DNA from: Cryoendolithus antarcticus
Lineage: Eukaryota; Ascomycota; Dothideomycetes; Cladosporiales; Cladosporiaceae
DNA: 64,000 bases
Assembly (NCBI GenBank): GCA_002077065.1
Contig: NAJO01000016.1
Coordinates: 558,001-622,000 of the forward strand
Direction of reading: 5' to 3'
Of this stretch, positions 42,531-53,115 are shown piece by piece. The position numbers and the translations under genes were made by a program. The notes below the pieces were generated by a model. The model was not told the origin of the DNA. It made no database searches and was given only the letters and a program-made list of their open reading frames with translations. How positions within the stretch are numbered: the first letter of the stretch is position 1; each line of letters opens with the position of its first letter.

Positions 42531-43281
42531 GGAATTCACATCGGTGAAGGAAGTTGATCTATAATCAAGAAAGGTGCCATAAATGCAGTGTGCGCCCTTC
42601 TTGTTGACGATCGGGCATGCATTTTCATAGGAGTATTTGCTGCGTTCAGGGCAATTAAGCCTGCCCTGGACAGGACGATTGCATAGGATCTGCAGCACGA
42701 AAGCTGTCAGCTCGAGAAGCGATTCCACTGGGCTAGGGGACACTTCCCAAGATTACAGGGAGCGATGAGGCAGCATCATGTAGTTGACATGGTGTAAATT
42801 TGTACACCGACAAGTACTTCGATCAACTTGCTCGCATTGCCACGGTGAAGGTCACCGAGGTTAGGCTCTCGCGCCAGCGGCATATGTGAGTGCTTGATAC
42901 CGTCCCGGTCGATATGAAGTTCAGAAGCCTTCCCGGTGTCAGATATGCGTAGACTGGGGTTACCGTTGTGCAATGTTCCATTTGTGTCTATTGTTTTATC
43001 ATACTGAAAAGCTATCTCAAGGTCAAGGAGTGGCAGGCTTACCGACTAGCCAGGTAGTACTTTCGAGCCTTGTGCGATCTGCTACGCTATGCCGTCCTCC
43101 AAATGCCAGAGTGCCCACTAGCCAGCCAAGCCTACCTTCAACTCCTGACTTGCACCACCATCGCTATGCATCACGTTCCAAAGCAATTGAGCAAACCCGA
43201 AAACCTCCCTCGTTCCTCATCATTGTCGTCATCATCATCATCATCATCTTCGTTACTTTGCCCTTCCCGAGCAGTGCCATT
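42531..43281. other. Convergent intergenic region with an ATC microsatellite
   Basis: About 750 bases between the stops of the PHD-finger gene and the PARP-UBC gene. It holds six ATC repeats at 43231-43248, close to the PARP stop and probably in its 3' UTR. No gene is supported. Confidence 0.55.
43231..43248. repeat. Microsatellite, six ATC units
   Basis: Six perfect ATC units just downstream of the PARP-UBC stop codon. Probably in its 3' UTR. Confidence 0.85.
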
Positions 43282-46200
43282 CTACAACCCCTGCGCCATC
43301 ATCTTGAAGTCCTCCGGCTCCTGCCAGCCATGCGCCCTGCAAGCCCGGAGATACCCCTCAGCAGCCTCACCAGCGGCGTAGTCACCCCTCGTAGTCATAT
43401 CCAGCCTTGCAAATGGCTCACTCGCGATAGCCATCCTCACCTGCAGTAGCACACTCTCCATCGGCAGCACAGAGTTCCAGCCGGTGTTTGTCAGGAGCTC
43501 CATGCACATCGCACCACCCATAACGATGTGCCCGCCACCTCCCTGCGCAAACGACAGGAAGTGCGGGCGAAGTACGCGGATGTATGGTGGTGAGAAAGGG
43601 AAGGAAGGTGGGAATCTGGTCTCGAGGACGATGCTCTTCTGGCCAGCTTTCTTGAGGTCTGCTGTCAGAGGGAGAGGCTTGCCGGCTGAGGTAGTGAGAG
43701 TGTGGAACGAGTGGAGCTCGATGATCCATTGGTAGGAGTTCTCAATGTGCGATGGGTCAATGTACCAACCTAGCTCAGCGGCTGGAGTCTTCTTTTGGAT
43801 GGTGGTGAGGTTGCAAATTTCAGAGAGAAGTCGTTTCGTTGTTCCAGACGTGGCGTAGGTCGGAAAGGGCAGCATGGGTAGGGACGCGAAGTCGAGAACA
43901 CCGGGTACGAAGTCCGTGGCCGACGCCGAGCAGGGCTTAGTGACGACCACGGTCTTGCCGACAGGTGCTGGTGCTGGATCGTCGGGCTCATCACAGAGAA
44001 TCGCAAGGTCTTCGTCATCAGTCGCCACACTTGCGCTGTCATCGTCAGCTATGCCATCGAGCATAATCGGGTCGCCAAGATCGCCTTTCTGCTTCTTCGA
44101 CGTAAGAGCTGTCCCCAGCCAGCCTTTGCTGATGCCTCTCTTGGCACTCTGCTCGACAGCCCGGCCCGACTTGATCGCAGCAGCAGGTATGATGATGGAG
44201 CCGCCTTGAGAGATGCCTGTTAGCGTGCGAGCCGGATCTTGCGGATGCGCATTGGCCGGCTTCACTTCCTCGGTGACATTCAGCCCGCTTCCCTCTGCAT
44301 GCGAGCACTTGACAAACAGGTAGCGAGTCTGAATCCAGTCCAACTGCTTGACCACGTAATAAGGGTTGCTTGAAGTGAACTCCTTGGGCGCATTGACGAT
44401 CTCGTTCAACGCCAAAGCCATCGATACTCGTAAGACGCTCTGTGGCCAGTCTGAGATGCCGCCGTAGCCACGGTGAGCGTAGCTGGTAGAGGTCATGGCA
44501 TCTTTGGCGTGATAGACACCATCGCCATAAGCGCGACCATGATCGGCGTTCTTGAAGTGCAATCCCTCGCGGATAATGCTGTGCCAATTATAGAGAGGCG
44601 ATCCGTGCCAGGCGAACATGGTAGGGTACTGCAGCGCAAGGCGCTCCTTGGTACTGCGCACCTCCGATAAGAATCGCTGCTCTTTGTCTGGCGCACCCAT
44701 GGCGAAGCGGAACTGCATGTATTCTGGCATGCCGTGTAGGCGCTCTTGCTTCTTACCGTCTTCGTTCCCGTCTACTTGCATGATGCAAGCGCGGTTGCTG
44801 GCGATAATCCAGCGCAGGAGTGTCATGGCAGCCGGCGGTATGCGACTCACCCAGTTCTGTAAGAGCGCATTGCGATTCATGACCAGGTACTCCTTCATCT
44901 GCTGGACCCCAGGAAGCATATCCAGCATCTTGCAGATCGCCAGACATTTTGCACCAGTGGTGAGCTCTTCAAATTGCTGATTGTAAGGCACAAAGGACGC
45001 TGTCATCCACTTCGGCGTAGCCACAGGTATTGCGGGTTTGGTCGCAGGTGTCTTTGCAGAGGGCTTGGAACCTTGTGGCGCATCGACTGTGGTGGACTTG
45101 ACAGGCACAGGGACGTCCAAAGTGATGGTCGGGTAGAAGGTGGTCTCTATTACACGGCAGTGGAGTTCAGTGGGTGACGCCTCTGGTACAGTCTGCTGCA
45201 CAGTGAGGACGATCCAGCTCCCTCGAGCGACTGGACAGCCGCCCTCTGGCTTATTAAAGAAGATAAGCTCACGTCGCTCGGCGTCCCAGCCGACTTCGTA
45301 AGCCATCACATCGGCCGTTGTATCTTCTGTGGACTCATCAGGAACGCCAGGGTAAGGTCCGTCAATGTACGAGAAAGTCCCGCGGCCGGTGGGCTGTGGC
45401 TGGCTCTTTACTGGAGGAACCATGAGTGCCAGTCCATCAGGGAGATCTTTCAACTTCAGGCACCTCGCACTTGTATAGCAGAACGATATCAGCAAGTCTA
45501 CAACATAGGGCTGAGCCAGGATCTCGTGCTCGATGCTGGGTCCAAAACCCATGCTCATGTATTGAAATAAGCAAAGCGGGCGGTCGCAAACGTATGGCTT
45601 AATAGCCTCCAGGTCCGTGTCCAGTTTGCGATGGCAGACCATGCAGAACTCGGTACATCGAGCAAAGTGGCGGACTGTGAACTGCATAGCAAGCAGTGGG
45701 AAGGAGTAGTAAGCCTGTCCAACTGGTGCCTGTCTGTACTGATCGCCGGTCACGATGGAGAGGAAGGCTCGATCAACCACCTCCTCTTCGTAGTATTTGT
45801 CAGGAACGTAGTCGGGCTTCACACCAGCGCTGTTCATCTCGTTGTACCACATTTCCGCGCCCTGCCAGTCCATACCATCGGCACGAAAGCGCAGGATGGG
45901 GACGAGAGTACTCTCCAGCAGCTCAGTGAGTGGACGAGAGATGAAGGTCTCGCGTAGCGATGTCACCTCCTTCTTAGCGTCCTCGGCCCACTGATTGTCG
46001 CTGGACTTTGCCTTGGTGAAAGCTTCGATGGCTTCCTGCAAAGTGGGCTTGTATGTTCTGCTGGCGAAAACGCGCATAGCCAAGTTCGGCTTCAACCGGA
46101 GATTGTCCAGATCCTGTAGCTGCTCGTTGTTCTTGTACCCATTCGGATGCTGTATGATGAGCATCAGGTAGTCATCTGGCTCCACCTGCCACGCCTGCAT

Positions 46201-46872
46201 TGCCTCTTCGGAGATGCCGAGCTTGGCGATGCGGATGGAGACGATCACATATGCATTGTATCCGTCGAAGAGGTGACCGAGCTGGCCAACTTTGAAGCCA
46301 GCAGCCTTAACAGCTCGGAGGTCAGATCTGACACGATCGCGGAACTTGCGATCGCTTTTGGTGTTCGTAGCTGTCGGTGCGGCAGTGGCGGCCGACTTAC
46401 TGGTGGCCGTGTAGCTGTCCTTGGCTGGCTGCCCGAAGGAGAACGATTCGTCTTCGCTGTCGTAAACATCATCGGCTTCGTCGTCCTCTGAGAACTGCTC
46501 ATCATCTGCCTGACTGTCGATCATGGGCACATCCCCATTCACATCAGTGCTCAACAGTGTGGCAGCCACCATGTCGATGAGCTCGAAGACAGACTTGCGA
46601 TCGGTCGATCGCACATCTTGTAGAGCCTGAGCAATCTGCGGTGGCGCATCTTCGCCGCAGAAGAGCACATATGAGTGATCCTTGGGGTAGTCCGATAAGT
46701 CAGGAATCATGGCTGTGATCTCGACCAGGCGCGCAGCACCGCCCGTATTTGGGCATGCGACCTCAAAGATGAATTGACCGTCGTCCTCGCCTCCTCTGAT
46801 GCTGTGAACTCCGGCTGGCTTCACATCGTTCTCGACCTTCCGCAAGTCGCTCATATATACCTTGCGAGGCAT
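43282..46872 (-). CDS. PARP-type ADP-ribosyltransferase fused to a UBE2Q-like E2 domain, 1196 aa
   Basis: Single exon. The frame opens 19 codons earlier at GTG; the first ATG is 46872 (MPRKVYMSDLRK). Residues 1-120 look like a small folded domain, followed by an acidic linker and a central region with paired cysteines (CTEFCMVCHRKLD, then CDRPLCLFQYMSMGF) near residue 420. The PARP catalytic domain (about 650-860) has His756 in FAWHGSPLYNW and Tyr787 in GDGVYHAKDAM; no Glu is evident at the third triad position (YYVVKQLDWIQTRYL), which suggests mono-ADP-ribosylation. After an acidic linker, a UBC domain (about 1010-1180) shows the UBE2Q-type active site GGAMCMELLTNTGW with Cys1123. This PARP plus E2 architecture is known in filamentous ascomycetes (a PARP6/8-like clade) but its biology is little known. 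It may couple ADP-ribosylation to ubiquitylation; inferred. Confidence 0.93.
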   Translation of the reverse strand: MPRKVYMSDLRKVENDVKPAGVHSIRGGEDDGQFIFEVACPNTGGAARLVEITAMIPDLSDYPKDHSYVLFCGEDAPPQIAQALQDVRSTDRKSVFELIDMVAATLLSTDVNGDVPMIDSQADDEQFSEDDEADDVYDSEDESFSFGQPAKDSYTATSKSAATAAPTATNTKSDRKFRDRVRSDLRAVKAAGFKVGQLGHLFDGYNAYVIVSIRIAKLGISEEAMQAWQVEPDDYLMLIIQHPNGYKNNEQLQDLDNLRLKPNLAMRVFASRTYKPTLQEAIEAFTKAKSSDNQWAEDAKKEVTSLRETFISRPLTELLESTLVPILRFRADGMDWQGAEMWYNEMNSAGVKPDYVPDKYYEEEVVDRAFLSIVTGDQYRQAPVGQAYYSFPLLAMQFTVRHFARCTEFCMVCHRKLDTDLEAIKPYVCDRPLCLFQYMSMGFGPSIEHEILAQPYVVDLLISFCYTSARCLKLKDLPDGLALMVPPVKSQPQPTGRGTFSYIDGPYPGVPDESTEDTTADVMAYEVGWDAERRELIFFNKPEGGCPVARGSWIVLTVQQTVPEASPTELHCRVIETTFYPTITLDVPVPVKSTTVDAPQGSKPSAKTPATKPAIPVATPKWMTASFVPYNQQFEELTTGAKCLAICKMLDMLPGVQQMKEYLVMNRNALLQNWVSRIPPAAMTLLRWIIASNRACIMQVDGNEDGKKQERLHGMPEYMQFRFAMGAPDKEQRFLSEVRSTKERLALQYPTMFAWHGSPLYNWHSIIREGLHFKNADHGRAYGDGVYHAKDAMTSTSYAHRGYGGISDWPQSVLRVSMALALNEIVNAPKEFTSSNPYYVVKQLDWIQTRYLFVKCSHAEGSGLNVTEEVKPANAHPQDPARTLTGISQGGSIIIPAAAIKSGRAVEQSAKRGISKGWLGTALTSKKQKGDLGDPIMLDGIADDDSASVATDDEDLAILCDEPDDPAPAPVGKTVVVTKPCSASATDFVPGVLDFASLPMLPFPTYATSGTTKRLLSEICNLTTIQKKTPAAELGWYIDPSHIENSYQWIIELHSFHTLTTSAGKPLPLTADLKKAGQKSIVLETRFPPSFPFSPPYIRVLRPHFLSFAQGGGGHIVMGGAMCMELLTNTGWNSVLPMESVLLQVRMAIASEPFARLDMTTRGDYAAGEAAEGYLRACRAHGWQEPEDFKMMAQGL

Positions 46873-47458
46873 GATGGCGATGATTGGGTGGTATGACGAT
46901 GGTGATGAGAAGATTGGTGCACGAGGCACTGCTCACGTGAATCGTCTGTGTGCGTTTGCTGCTGTGGAAACACTCAGTGCTGTTGCGGTCAATATGACAT
47001 GTACTGGAGAGATGTGATGGAGTGTTCGAGCGTTGAAGCTGAGCAGATCCAAGCGATGGATAATGTTGGTTCATGGAGTGGCACGTCCCTGGGGACGTCA
47101 AATGGCGCGGTGCGATAGTGAAGGCTTTGGAATATTGTTGCAGTGAAGTGAAGTCGAAGAGGCAAGGTACAGGCACGCAGGCAGCAGGGGGGACAAACGC
47201 AGGAAGGCTCGACCGTGGCGACCTACCGCGTTTTGTGCTGTGGAAATTTTGTGTTTCATAGAGAATGTGTCCTAATGCTCACCATCAGGTGTACTTCGTT
47301 GAGCGAGTGTGTATTGGCAGTGACCTGATGCGGCGACCAGTCACGGCGAGGTGATTGAGGTGACTGCGCAAGGTGGAGAGGTTCACATGTATTGGTGCCT
47401 GGCAATATTGAGGCCTGGTTGCCTTAGGCCTGAAAACACATGCACACTACTCGCCTCA
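46873..47458. promoter_or_regulatory. Divergent promoter region (PARP-UBC / COG7-like)
   Basis: About 585 bp separate the two divergent start codons. Frames running into it from both sides lack an upstream ATG. No specific element was identified. Confidence 0.45.
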
Positions 47459-48385
47459 ATGGAGTATTCAACAATGACCATCACAATCCGAACTTCCACG
47501 CGAGTCGAGCCCAAATCCCAGCACGTCTCCGACGCCTTCACGACTCCCTTCCTGCAGGCCGACTTCGACCCTGCTGCCTACCTCAACGCTGCACTACCAC
47601 CACTCTCAATAACCAATACCCGTCCCAGCCATGGCAATGCAGTCCCACTGCCAGATCTCGCCTCTCAGACCCAAGCTCTACTCTCCCAGTTAAGCGCGCA
47701 GACGACGCGTTTGTCAAATACCTTGACACAGCTTACCAACGAGATCGTTCGAAGTGGTGGTCGCTTGGCATACGAGGTTGAAGTCCTACGGGGCGAGACC
47801 ACGAGTCTGAACGATGCACTCGAGAACGGGCTAAAGGATGACATCGCCGTCATTGCGCCTACAAATCGCACATCTGCGCCTACAGACGCCGAAGTAGAGG
47901 CGTCGGATGTACTGCCCTCGGTGCACTCTCCAGACCCATCCTTCCTGACCGACCTCCGCACGCTCTCTACCCTGCGTACCCGACTGGAGTCAATCACACA
48001 GACGTTCGGCGCCGCAATGTCATGGCCAGTTGCACCTTCGGAAGTTGCCTCTACAGCTTCAAGCAGCTTCATCTCTGTGTCAAGTCCGGAGACCACAGAT
48101 CGCGAAGCCAAGGCAAAGGCTTACACCGACTCACTCCGCGCTGAGATTGAGACTTTATTGGCGACAGATGGCATCACAGCTGCAGCTGAGCGAGTGGAAG
48201 AGCTGAATGTGCTCGCCGAGGTCTGGAGAGGGACTGTGGAGGAGAAGGCAAGGGGAAGGGTCGTGGACATGTTGGCTGGGATTGTGGAGGAGAGAGGACG
48301 AAGCGTTGGTGGGAGAGGTACGGCGCCATCAGCGAGGAGCGACATGCGGTATGGGACGTTGGACTCGACGGTGGGGTTACTGTAG
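47459..48385 (+). CDS. Probable COG complex subunit 7-like protein, 308 aa
   Basis: Single exon. Two in-frame ATGs are possible: 47459 (MEYST) and 47474 (MTITI, with the better A at -3). The N-terminus SDAFTTPFLQADFDPAAYLNAALPPL, followed by a heptad-rich segment (QALLSQLSAQTTRLSNTL) and a helical middle region, resembles the short fungal Cog7 subunit of the conserved oligomeric Golgi tether, which works in retrograde intra-Golgi vesicle traffic; yeast Cog7 is of similar length (~280 aa). The match is by overall pattern, not by an invariant motif, so another coiled-coil tether subunit (Cog5-like) is possible. No signal peptide or membrane segment. Confidence 0.62.
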   Translation: MEYSTMTITIRTSTRVEPKSQHVSDAFTTPFLQADFDPAAYLNAALPPLSITNTRPSHGNAVPLPDLASQTQALLSQLSAQTTRLSNTLTQLTNEIVRSGGRLAYEVEVLRGETTSLNDALENGLKDDIAVIAPTNRTSAPTDAEVEASDVLPSVHSPDPSFLTDLRTLSTLRTRLESITQTFGAAMSWPVAPSEVASTASSSFISVSSPETTDREAKAKAYTDSLRAEIETLLATDGITAAAERVEELNVLAEVWRGTVEEKARGRVVDMLAGIVEERGRSVGGRGTAPSARSDMRYGTLDSTVGLL

Positions 48386-49240
48386 CTGCATTCTCGTCTA
48401 AACAGTCATGCCACTGGGAAGGCCTCTCAATCGACACTCTCATCTCGTAATGCTTGGCGTTCTTGCATCTGGCCTTCACCTCGAGTCATGCTCCACTTTG
48501 CGCTCAGATTGCAGGACATGCATTGTTTTATTCCGCCAGTCATTGACATGCTCACCTCACCGTGCCCTGATCGTCAATCCGACGGTACATCGAAGAGCTA
48601 CCTGTTTACCCGGCGCACTGCAATTTTTGCCGTGCGACCCGGACGTTTGTGGTTACCCCGACTTTCCTGCCATCCCCAGGTGTGGAGCCGATGGTGTTCG
48701 CAAGAGCTCATCCCGGGACCGCGTGGAGATGCAGGGGAGTAAGTTCTGTGCCTGACAAGCCCGGTGGAGCTGCATCTCGAGCGAAATGCTGCAAAGTCGT
48801 GTGGTGAACAGCGAATTCAGTCTGCGAGGCGTTGTCGAGTGCACAGGAGAGCGAGTAGACTCTGCTGTTGCGGCACAAACTTCAAGCCCTTGCTTCCCTT
48901 CTCCAACGACCGCAAAGTGGGCTCCGGTAGCACGTAACGCAGCGCGACTCAAGCTCCCGCTGCAACTATGCACTCTACGTCACTCCACAATGTCTTCTGC
49001 GGGGATGGCCATCAACACGAGAGTGCAACGTAGATTGAGCCGTCATTCGGAGGAGGGCAAGGATGGGTAAAGTGTGCAAGCGAGGCGCACGACGTCGACG
49101 TGGTTCTGCTGGTCGGTGCTGATAATCAAGGTGATATCCACTTGGTTCCGGCGAAGGTAAGTTCCTCTCTATTCCCTCTCTCGTACGACTGAAAGATTTT
49201 GTGAGTCGAATTTGCACGTACAGCATCTACCACCAACAAG
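48386..49240. other. Intergenic region
   Basis: About 0.85 kb between two plus-strand genes. Frames here are short and conflicting; none has a domain. It should hold a 3' UTR and the promoter of the epimerase gene. Confidence 0.5.
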
Positions 49241-50650
49241 ATGTTCTCAAAACTCGCGGCTGTTGCTGCGACACTACCTCTGCTTGCGCTCGCTGCTCCT
49301 CTTGCCGATATTGTGGGCAATGGCAGCACGGTCGCGGATGATGGCAAATACTACGTCGAGAGCGAAGGCATAAGGGCGAACTTTATCCCGTACGGCGCGT
49401 CGATCAGCAATCTTTGGGTGACCGACGTTCACGGTCTAGAGCGGGATATCGTTCTCGGCTTCGATAATGCGAGCTACTATGGCATCGACAAGCAGCATCC
49501 TCATTTGGGTGGAGGTAGGCAGACAATGCACGCAGTGGGAATGGAGCAACAAGACTGACGCTCTCGCAGTGCCTGGCCGCTATGCCAACCGCATCAAGAA
49601 CAGCACGTTCGAGATCGATGGCGAGGTGTTCCACACTGACCCCAATGAGCACGGCGGCTTGAACACTCTGCACGGTGGCTGTGAGTTCCAGCGCAATGAT
49701 CCGCGATAGCTCTGCTCAAGTGTTGACAATGTCTAGCAAACGGCTGGGATTACCGCAACTGGACTGTCGTAGCCCACACGACCGACAGCATCACCTTCAG
49801 CATCATCGATGAAGATGGCGAGCAGGGCTTCCCCGGTCAAGTCATCTCGTACGTGACCTACACCCTCACACCTTACCAATGGCATCTCCGCATGACTGCC
49901 GTGGCCACAACGAAGAAGACGCCGATCATGCTTTCATCCCACGTCTACTGGAACTTGGACGGTTTCCAAAACCCCGATGAGGCGACTGCGCTGAATCACA
50001 CGCTTTCGCTACCGTACTCAGGTCAACGCGTTGGTACCGATGGTATCTTGATCCCCGATGGCACGATCTTGCCGAACCAGCTGTACGACATCAACGACTT
50101 CTGGTCGTCGCCCAAGCAGCTCGGCGCGAACTTCAGCAATCCCGATCTGCTCGGCAACTGCGGCACGAATTGCACTGGTTACGACACCTGCTACATTGTC
50201 AACCGCGCGCAGAACGGACCGTACGACTGGCATGACAAGCCTGTTGCTACTCTTGCCAGCCCGTGGAGTGGCATTCAGATCGACATCTTCTCCGAGCAGG
50301 AGGCGTTCCAAGTCTACTCTTGCGGTGGACAGAATGGTGAGCCGAACCCAAGCCCCCTGTTGGGTGTTTTCGTAGCTAACACTTACGTTCCAGGCTCCCT
50401 CGCTATCAAGGAGACGCAAGGATTCTTCAACACCTCTCGCCCACGTGTCGTACCTCAGTACGGTTGTATCGTGATGGAGGTCGAGGACTGGGTTGATGCG
50501 ATCAACCAGCCGGAGTGGCAGCGCAGCAAGAGGAACATCTTCGGTCCCGGCGACGGACCGTACGTGCTCGAGGCGACGTACAACTTCTCAGTCAACCATG
50601 ACTTGAGCGCTCCTTACAACGCTAGCAAGGCTACGTTGTCAGGGTACTAG
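49241..50650 (+). CDS. Secreted aldose 1-epimerase (galactose mutarotase) family protein, 413 aa
   Basis: Four exons: 49241-49514, 49570-49680, 49737-50336 and 50394-50650. The joins restore HLGGVPGRYANRIKNSTF, LHGGSNGWDYRNW and CGGQNGSLAIKETQGF. An N-terminal signal peptide (MFSKLAAVAATLPLLALAAP) and many NxS/T sites indicate an extracellular glycoprotein. The mutarotase fold is marked by GRYANRI, the conserved His in LNTLHGG and the catalytic-type His in SSHVYWNLDG; a Glu near the C-terminus (CIVMEVEDW) is the likely base. The family interconverts alpha and beta anomers of hexoses. The third intron is 57 nt with no in-frame stop, so its retention would add 19 residues. May act with secreted glycosidases (inference). 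Confidence 0.93.
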
Positions 50651-51220
50651 ATGGAGCAATCCGAACGGAAAGTAATGGATAATATAGCGTAGCAGAGTAG
50701 TAATGCTCAGCACTGTAACACAGCAGCTTCCGAATCGCCATGATCTGATTTTCATCTCTGCATCGTGCTCTCTGATCATACACGTACAAGTTGCTCGTGC
50801 TCAATGCACCCGACGATCAGTGCTGTGATCCCATGTAATGTTTCCGCTCCACCCGCCGCAGCCGAGCCCGAAGCCAAAGACCGCACCCCACCTCATCCAC
50901 CATGTCCTCCGTAACATGCAACTGCCGTCATCTGCCCCGCGGTCAAGTGGACTGCAGTGCCAATGCATTATTGGAGCATCACTGGTCTCCGACTATCTAC
51001 CGTAAGTGCAAAGCCTTCATTTCTCGCAGACGCCAGTCCCCGATATTTCCCCTGTCCTCGCCTCCATCTTGCCTGTTGCGTGTTCGCTAGATCCAGCTTT
51101 CGACACCTCATTACAGCCAGAGCACCGCGAATAGCTGCAAGAATCAGCGTCTTCGTCCCTATATCGAGCCAAGGGAACCATTCCCTGCCCCTCCCACTTG
51201 CCCTTCGACCGTTCGCGAAC
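50651..51220. other. Upstream region of the FAH-family gene, with possible alternative first exon
   Basis: About 570 bases. A strong-context ATG (CCACCATGTCC) at 50902 opens a frame; a GTAAGT donor at 51002 and a TTACAG acceptor ending 51116 would join it in frame with the FAH coding region. Separately, the unspliced FAH frame is open upstream from an ATG at 50963. Either could encode an N-terminal extension; both are unproven. Confidence 0.35.
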
Positions 51221-52163
51221 ATGGCCCCTCTCACCTCCTGGAAACGCCTGATCCGCTACGTCTCGAAAGACGGCTCGATCAAGTACGGCGAGCCCATAGT
51301 GTCCGGAGACAAGCCCGACATAGACGCTCTTGCGCAGTCGGGGAAGCTGAAGGTGAAGGTGCTTGAAGGTCCTTCGCCTTTCGAGGCCAAGGAGACAGGA
51401 GAAGAGGATGAAGTCAAGACGCTATTGGGTCCGTTGACGGCGAAGGATGTGCCGATTGTGAGATGTATTGGATTGAACTATAAGACGCATAGTACGTAGT
51501 CTCTGCGTGCAGTGAGTACTGGAGGACCAGGCTGATGATGATGTAGTCCTCGAAACCGGCTTCGACCTCCCCAAGAACCCCACCCTCTTCACCAAGCCCG
51601 GCCCAGCCGTAGGCGACACCCGCTCCCCTGTCCCAATACCTCCTCTCGGCCAGCCAAAGCTCGATTACGAAGGCGAGCTGACCGTCGTGATCGGAAAAGA
51701 CGCCAAGAATGTCTCGAAAGAGAACGCGCTGGACTATGTGGCAGGTTACTGCACGAGCAATGATGTCAGCTGTCGCGACTGGCAGATGGAGAAGGACAAG
51801 GCTGGTATGATGCCACAATTCACATTCAGCAAGAGCTTCGACAATTACCTCCCGCTGGGACCGGCGATTGTGAGTCCGCAGGTGCTTGGGGATGGGAGTG
51901 GATTGCGGTTGACTACGAAGGTTAACGGGGAGTTGAGGCAAGACTCGAATACTTCTGAGTTGTGGTTCGGGGTACGGGATCTGGTCGCTTTCCTCAGTCA
52001 AGGTCAGACGCTGCAAAGGGGTAGCTTGATCGTCACCGGGACACCTGGAGGTGTGGGACTGGCTATGAAGCCTACGCCAAAGTTCTTGAAGGATGGTGAC
52101 GAGGTCGAGGTGGAGATCGAGGGGATCGGCAAGTGTGTGAATGTCATGGAATTCGAGAAGTAG
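51221..52163 (+). CDS. Fumarylacetoacetate hydrolase (FAH) family protein, 295 aa
   Basis: Two exons, 51221-51491 and 51547-52163; the join restores LNYKTHILETGFDLPKNP. The C-terminal FAH fold has the metal-ligand block DYEGELTVVIGKDAKN, followed by GYCTSNDVSCRDWQ, and the conserved VTGTPGGVGLAMKP near the end. Members cut C-C bonds in beta-diketo acids or decarboxylate oxaloacetate (FAHD1/FAHD2-type); the substrate here is not fixed by sequence. The start at MAPLTSWKRLIRY is the conventional one for the family. An upstream, in-frame, Arg/Ser-rich extension without acidic residues may add a mitochondrial leader. Confidence 0.92.
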
Positions 52164-52320
52164 GGAATGAAGCATGTTGCAGTGAGCTGTGCAGCGACTA
52201 GGTGTATCACAGGCATAGGCGTCGCAGTGAGGCATGTTCCAGTGAGGATCCCAATGTTGAAACTTCTAGTAGTGAAGTATTCCGTGCTTGATGTCTAATA
52301 TAGATGGAGGCCAGGCGATC

Positions 52321-53115
52321 TCATCCTATGATCCGCGCCTTCAATCCCCAGAGCATATTGCTCACTAGTGGCAGCCAATGCTCCTCCACCTTCCCAGTCG
52401 CCCCCACAATCACAGCCTGCCCTCTGAACTCCTTTCTCCGATCCGCAAGTTCGACGAACGCCGCACCCAGATCCGCATAGCTGATACCCGGCTGCGGCGG
52501 CGTGGCTTTGACGTCCGAAATGAAAGTATGACCTGTCGGTGTTGGTCCCGAGTCGTGTATTGACCCGGGATCAACGAAGATGAGATGCAGTAGAGTCTTG
52601 CCTCCTTCCTCCGCAACGGACTCAAGGTATTTGCAGGCCAAGTCGAGATCGTGGTAGACGTAGTGGAGTGCGAACATGAGGAAGGCATGGACGGGTGCTG
52701 GAATGGCTTTGTTGTACTCGTCGTTCAATGACCCTGATCGAAGGACCAGAATTGTCGGGACAACGAACTCCGTACCGCTCTCGTCTCGCAAATCTCTCAG
52801 CGCGGCTACGATCGTCTCGATGGTGTCTTGCGCGACCCGGTTCGATGCTGTGGGCACGTTCGTCGCAATGCACATGTGGATGACATCTGCGCCTCGGATG
52901 CAGGCTTTCATGTCCTCGACTGACGAGATCGGACCTTCCGTGATCGTGACGGGAAACTTTGGCTTGGTGGTCAAATCCGGGAATGCAGCGATGAGCTTCG
53001 ATTTTGAACGGACCAGGATGTTGAGCTGAAGATCTGTTGGAGGATTGACTAGCAGAGCACGGAGGATGGCCGAACCGGTGGCGCCTGTCGCGCCTAGAAG
53101 AGCGTGGGTCACCAT
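52321..53115 (-). CDS. NAD(P)-binding Rossmann-fold protein (NmrA/atypical SDR-like), 264 aa
   Basis: Single exon. Candidate starts are 53115 (MVTHALLG, better context) and 53136 (MRYLQRN); further upstream the frame has no ATG. The N-terminus HALLGATGATGSAIL contains the GxxGxxG dinucleotide motif and is followed by LNILVRSKSKL and a DVIHMCIATNVP strand, as in NmrA-like and other atypical SDRs. No YxxxK active site was found, so it may act as a sensor or a reductase of the isoflavone-reductase type. The substrate is unknown. It is convergent with the FAH gene (157 bp apart). Confidence 0.8.
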   Translation of the reverse strand: MVTHALLGATGATGSAILRALLVNPPTDLQLNILVRSKSKLIAAFPDLTTKPKFPVTITEGPISSVEDMKACIRGADVIHMCIATNVPTASNRVAQDTIETIVAALRDLRDESGTEFVVPTILVLRSGSLNDEYNKAIPAPVHAFLMFALHYVYHDLDLACKYLESVAEEGGKTLLHLIFVDPGSIHDSGPTPTGHTFISDVKATPPQPGISYADLGAAFVELADRRKEFRGQAVIVGATGKVEEHWLPLVSNMLWGLKARIIG

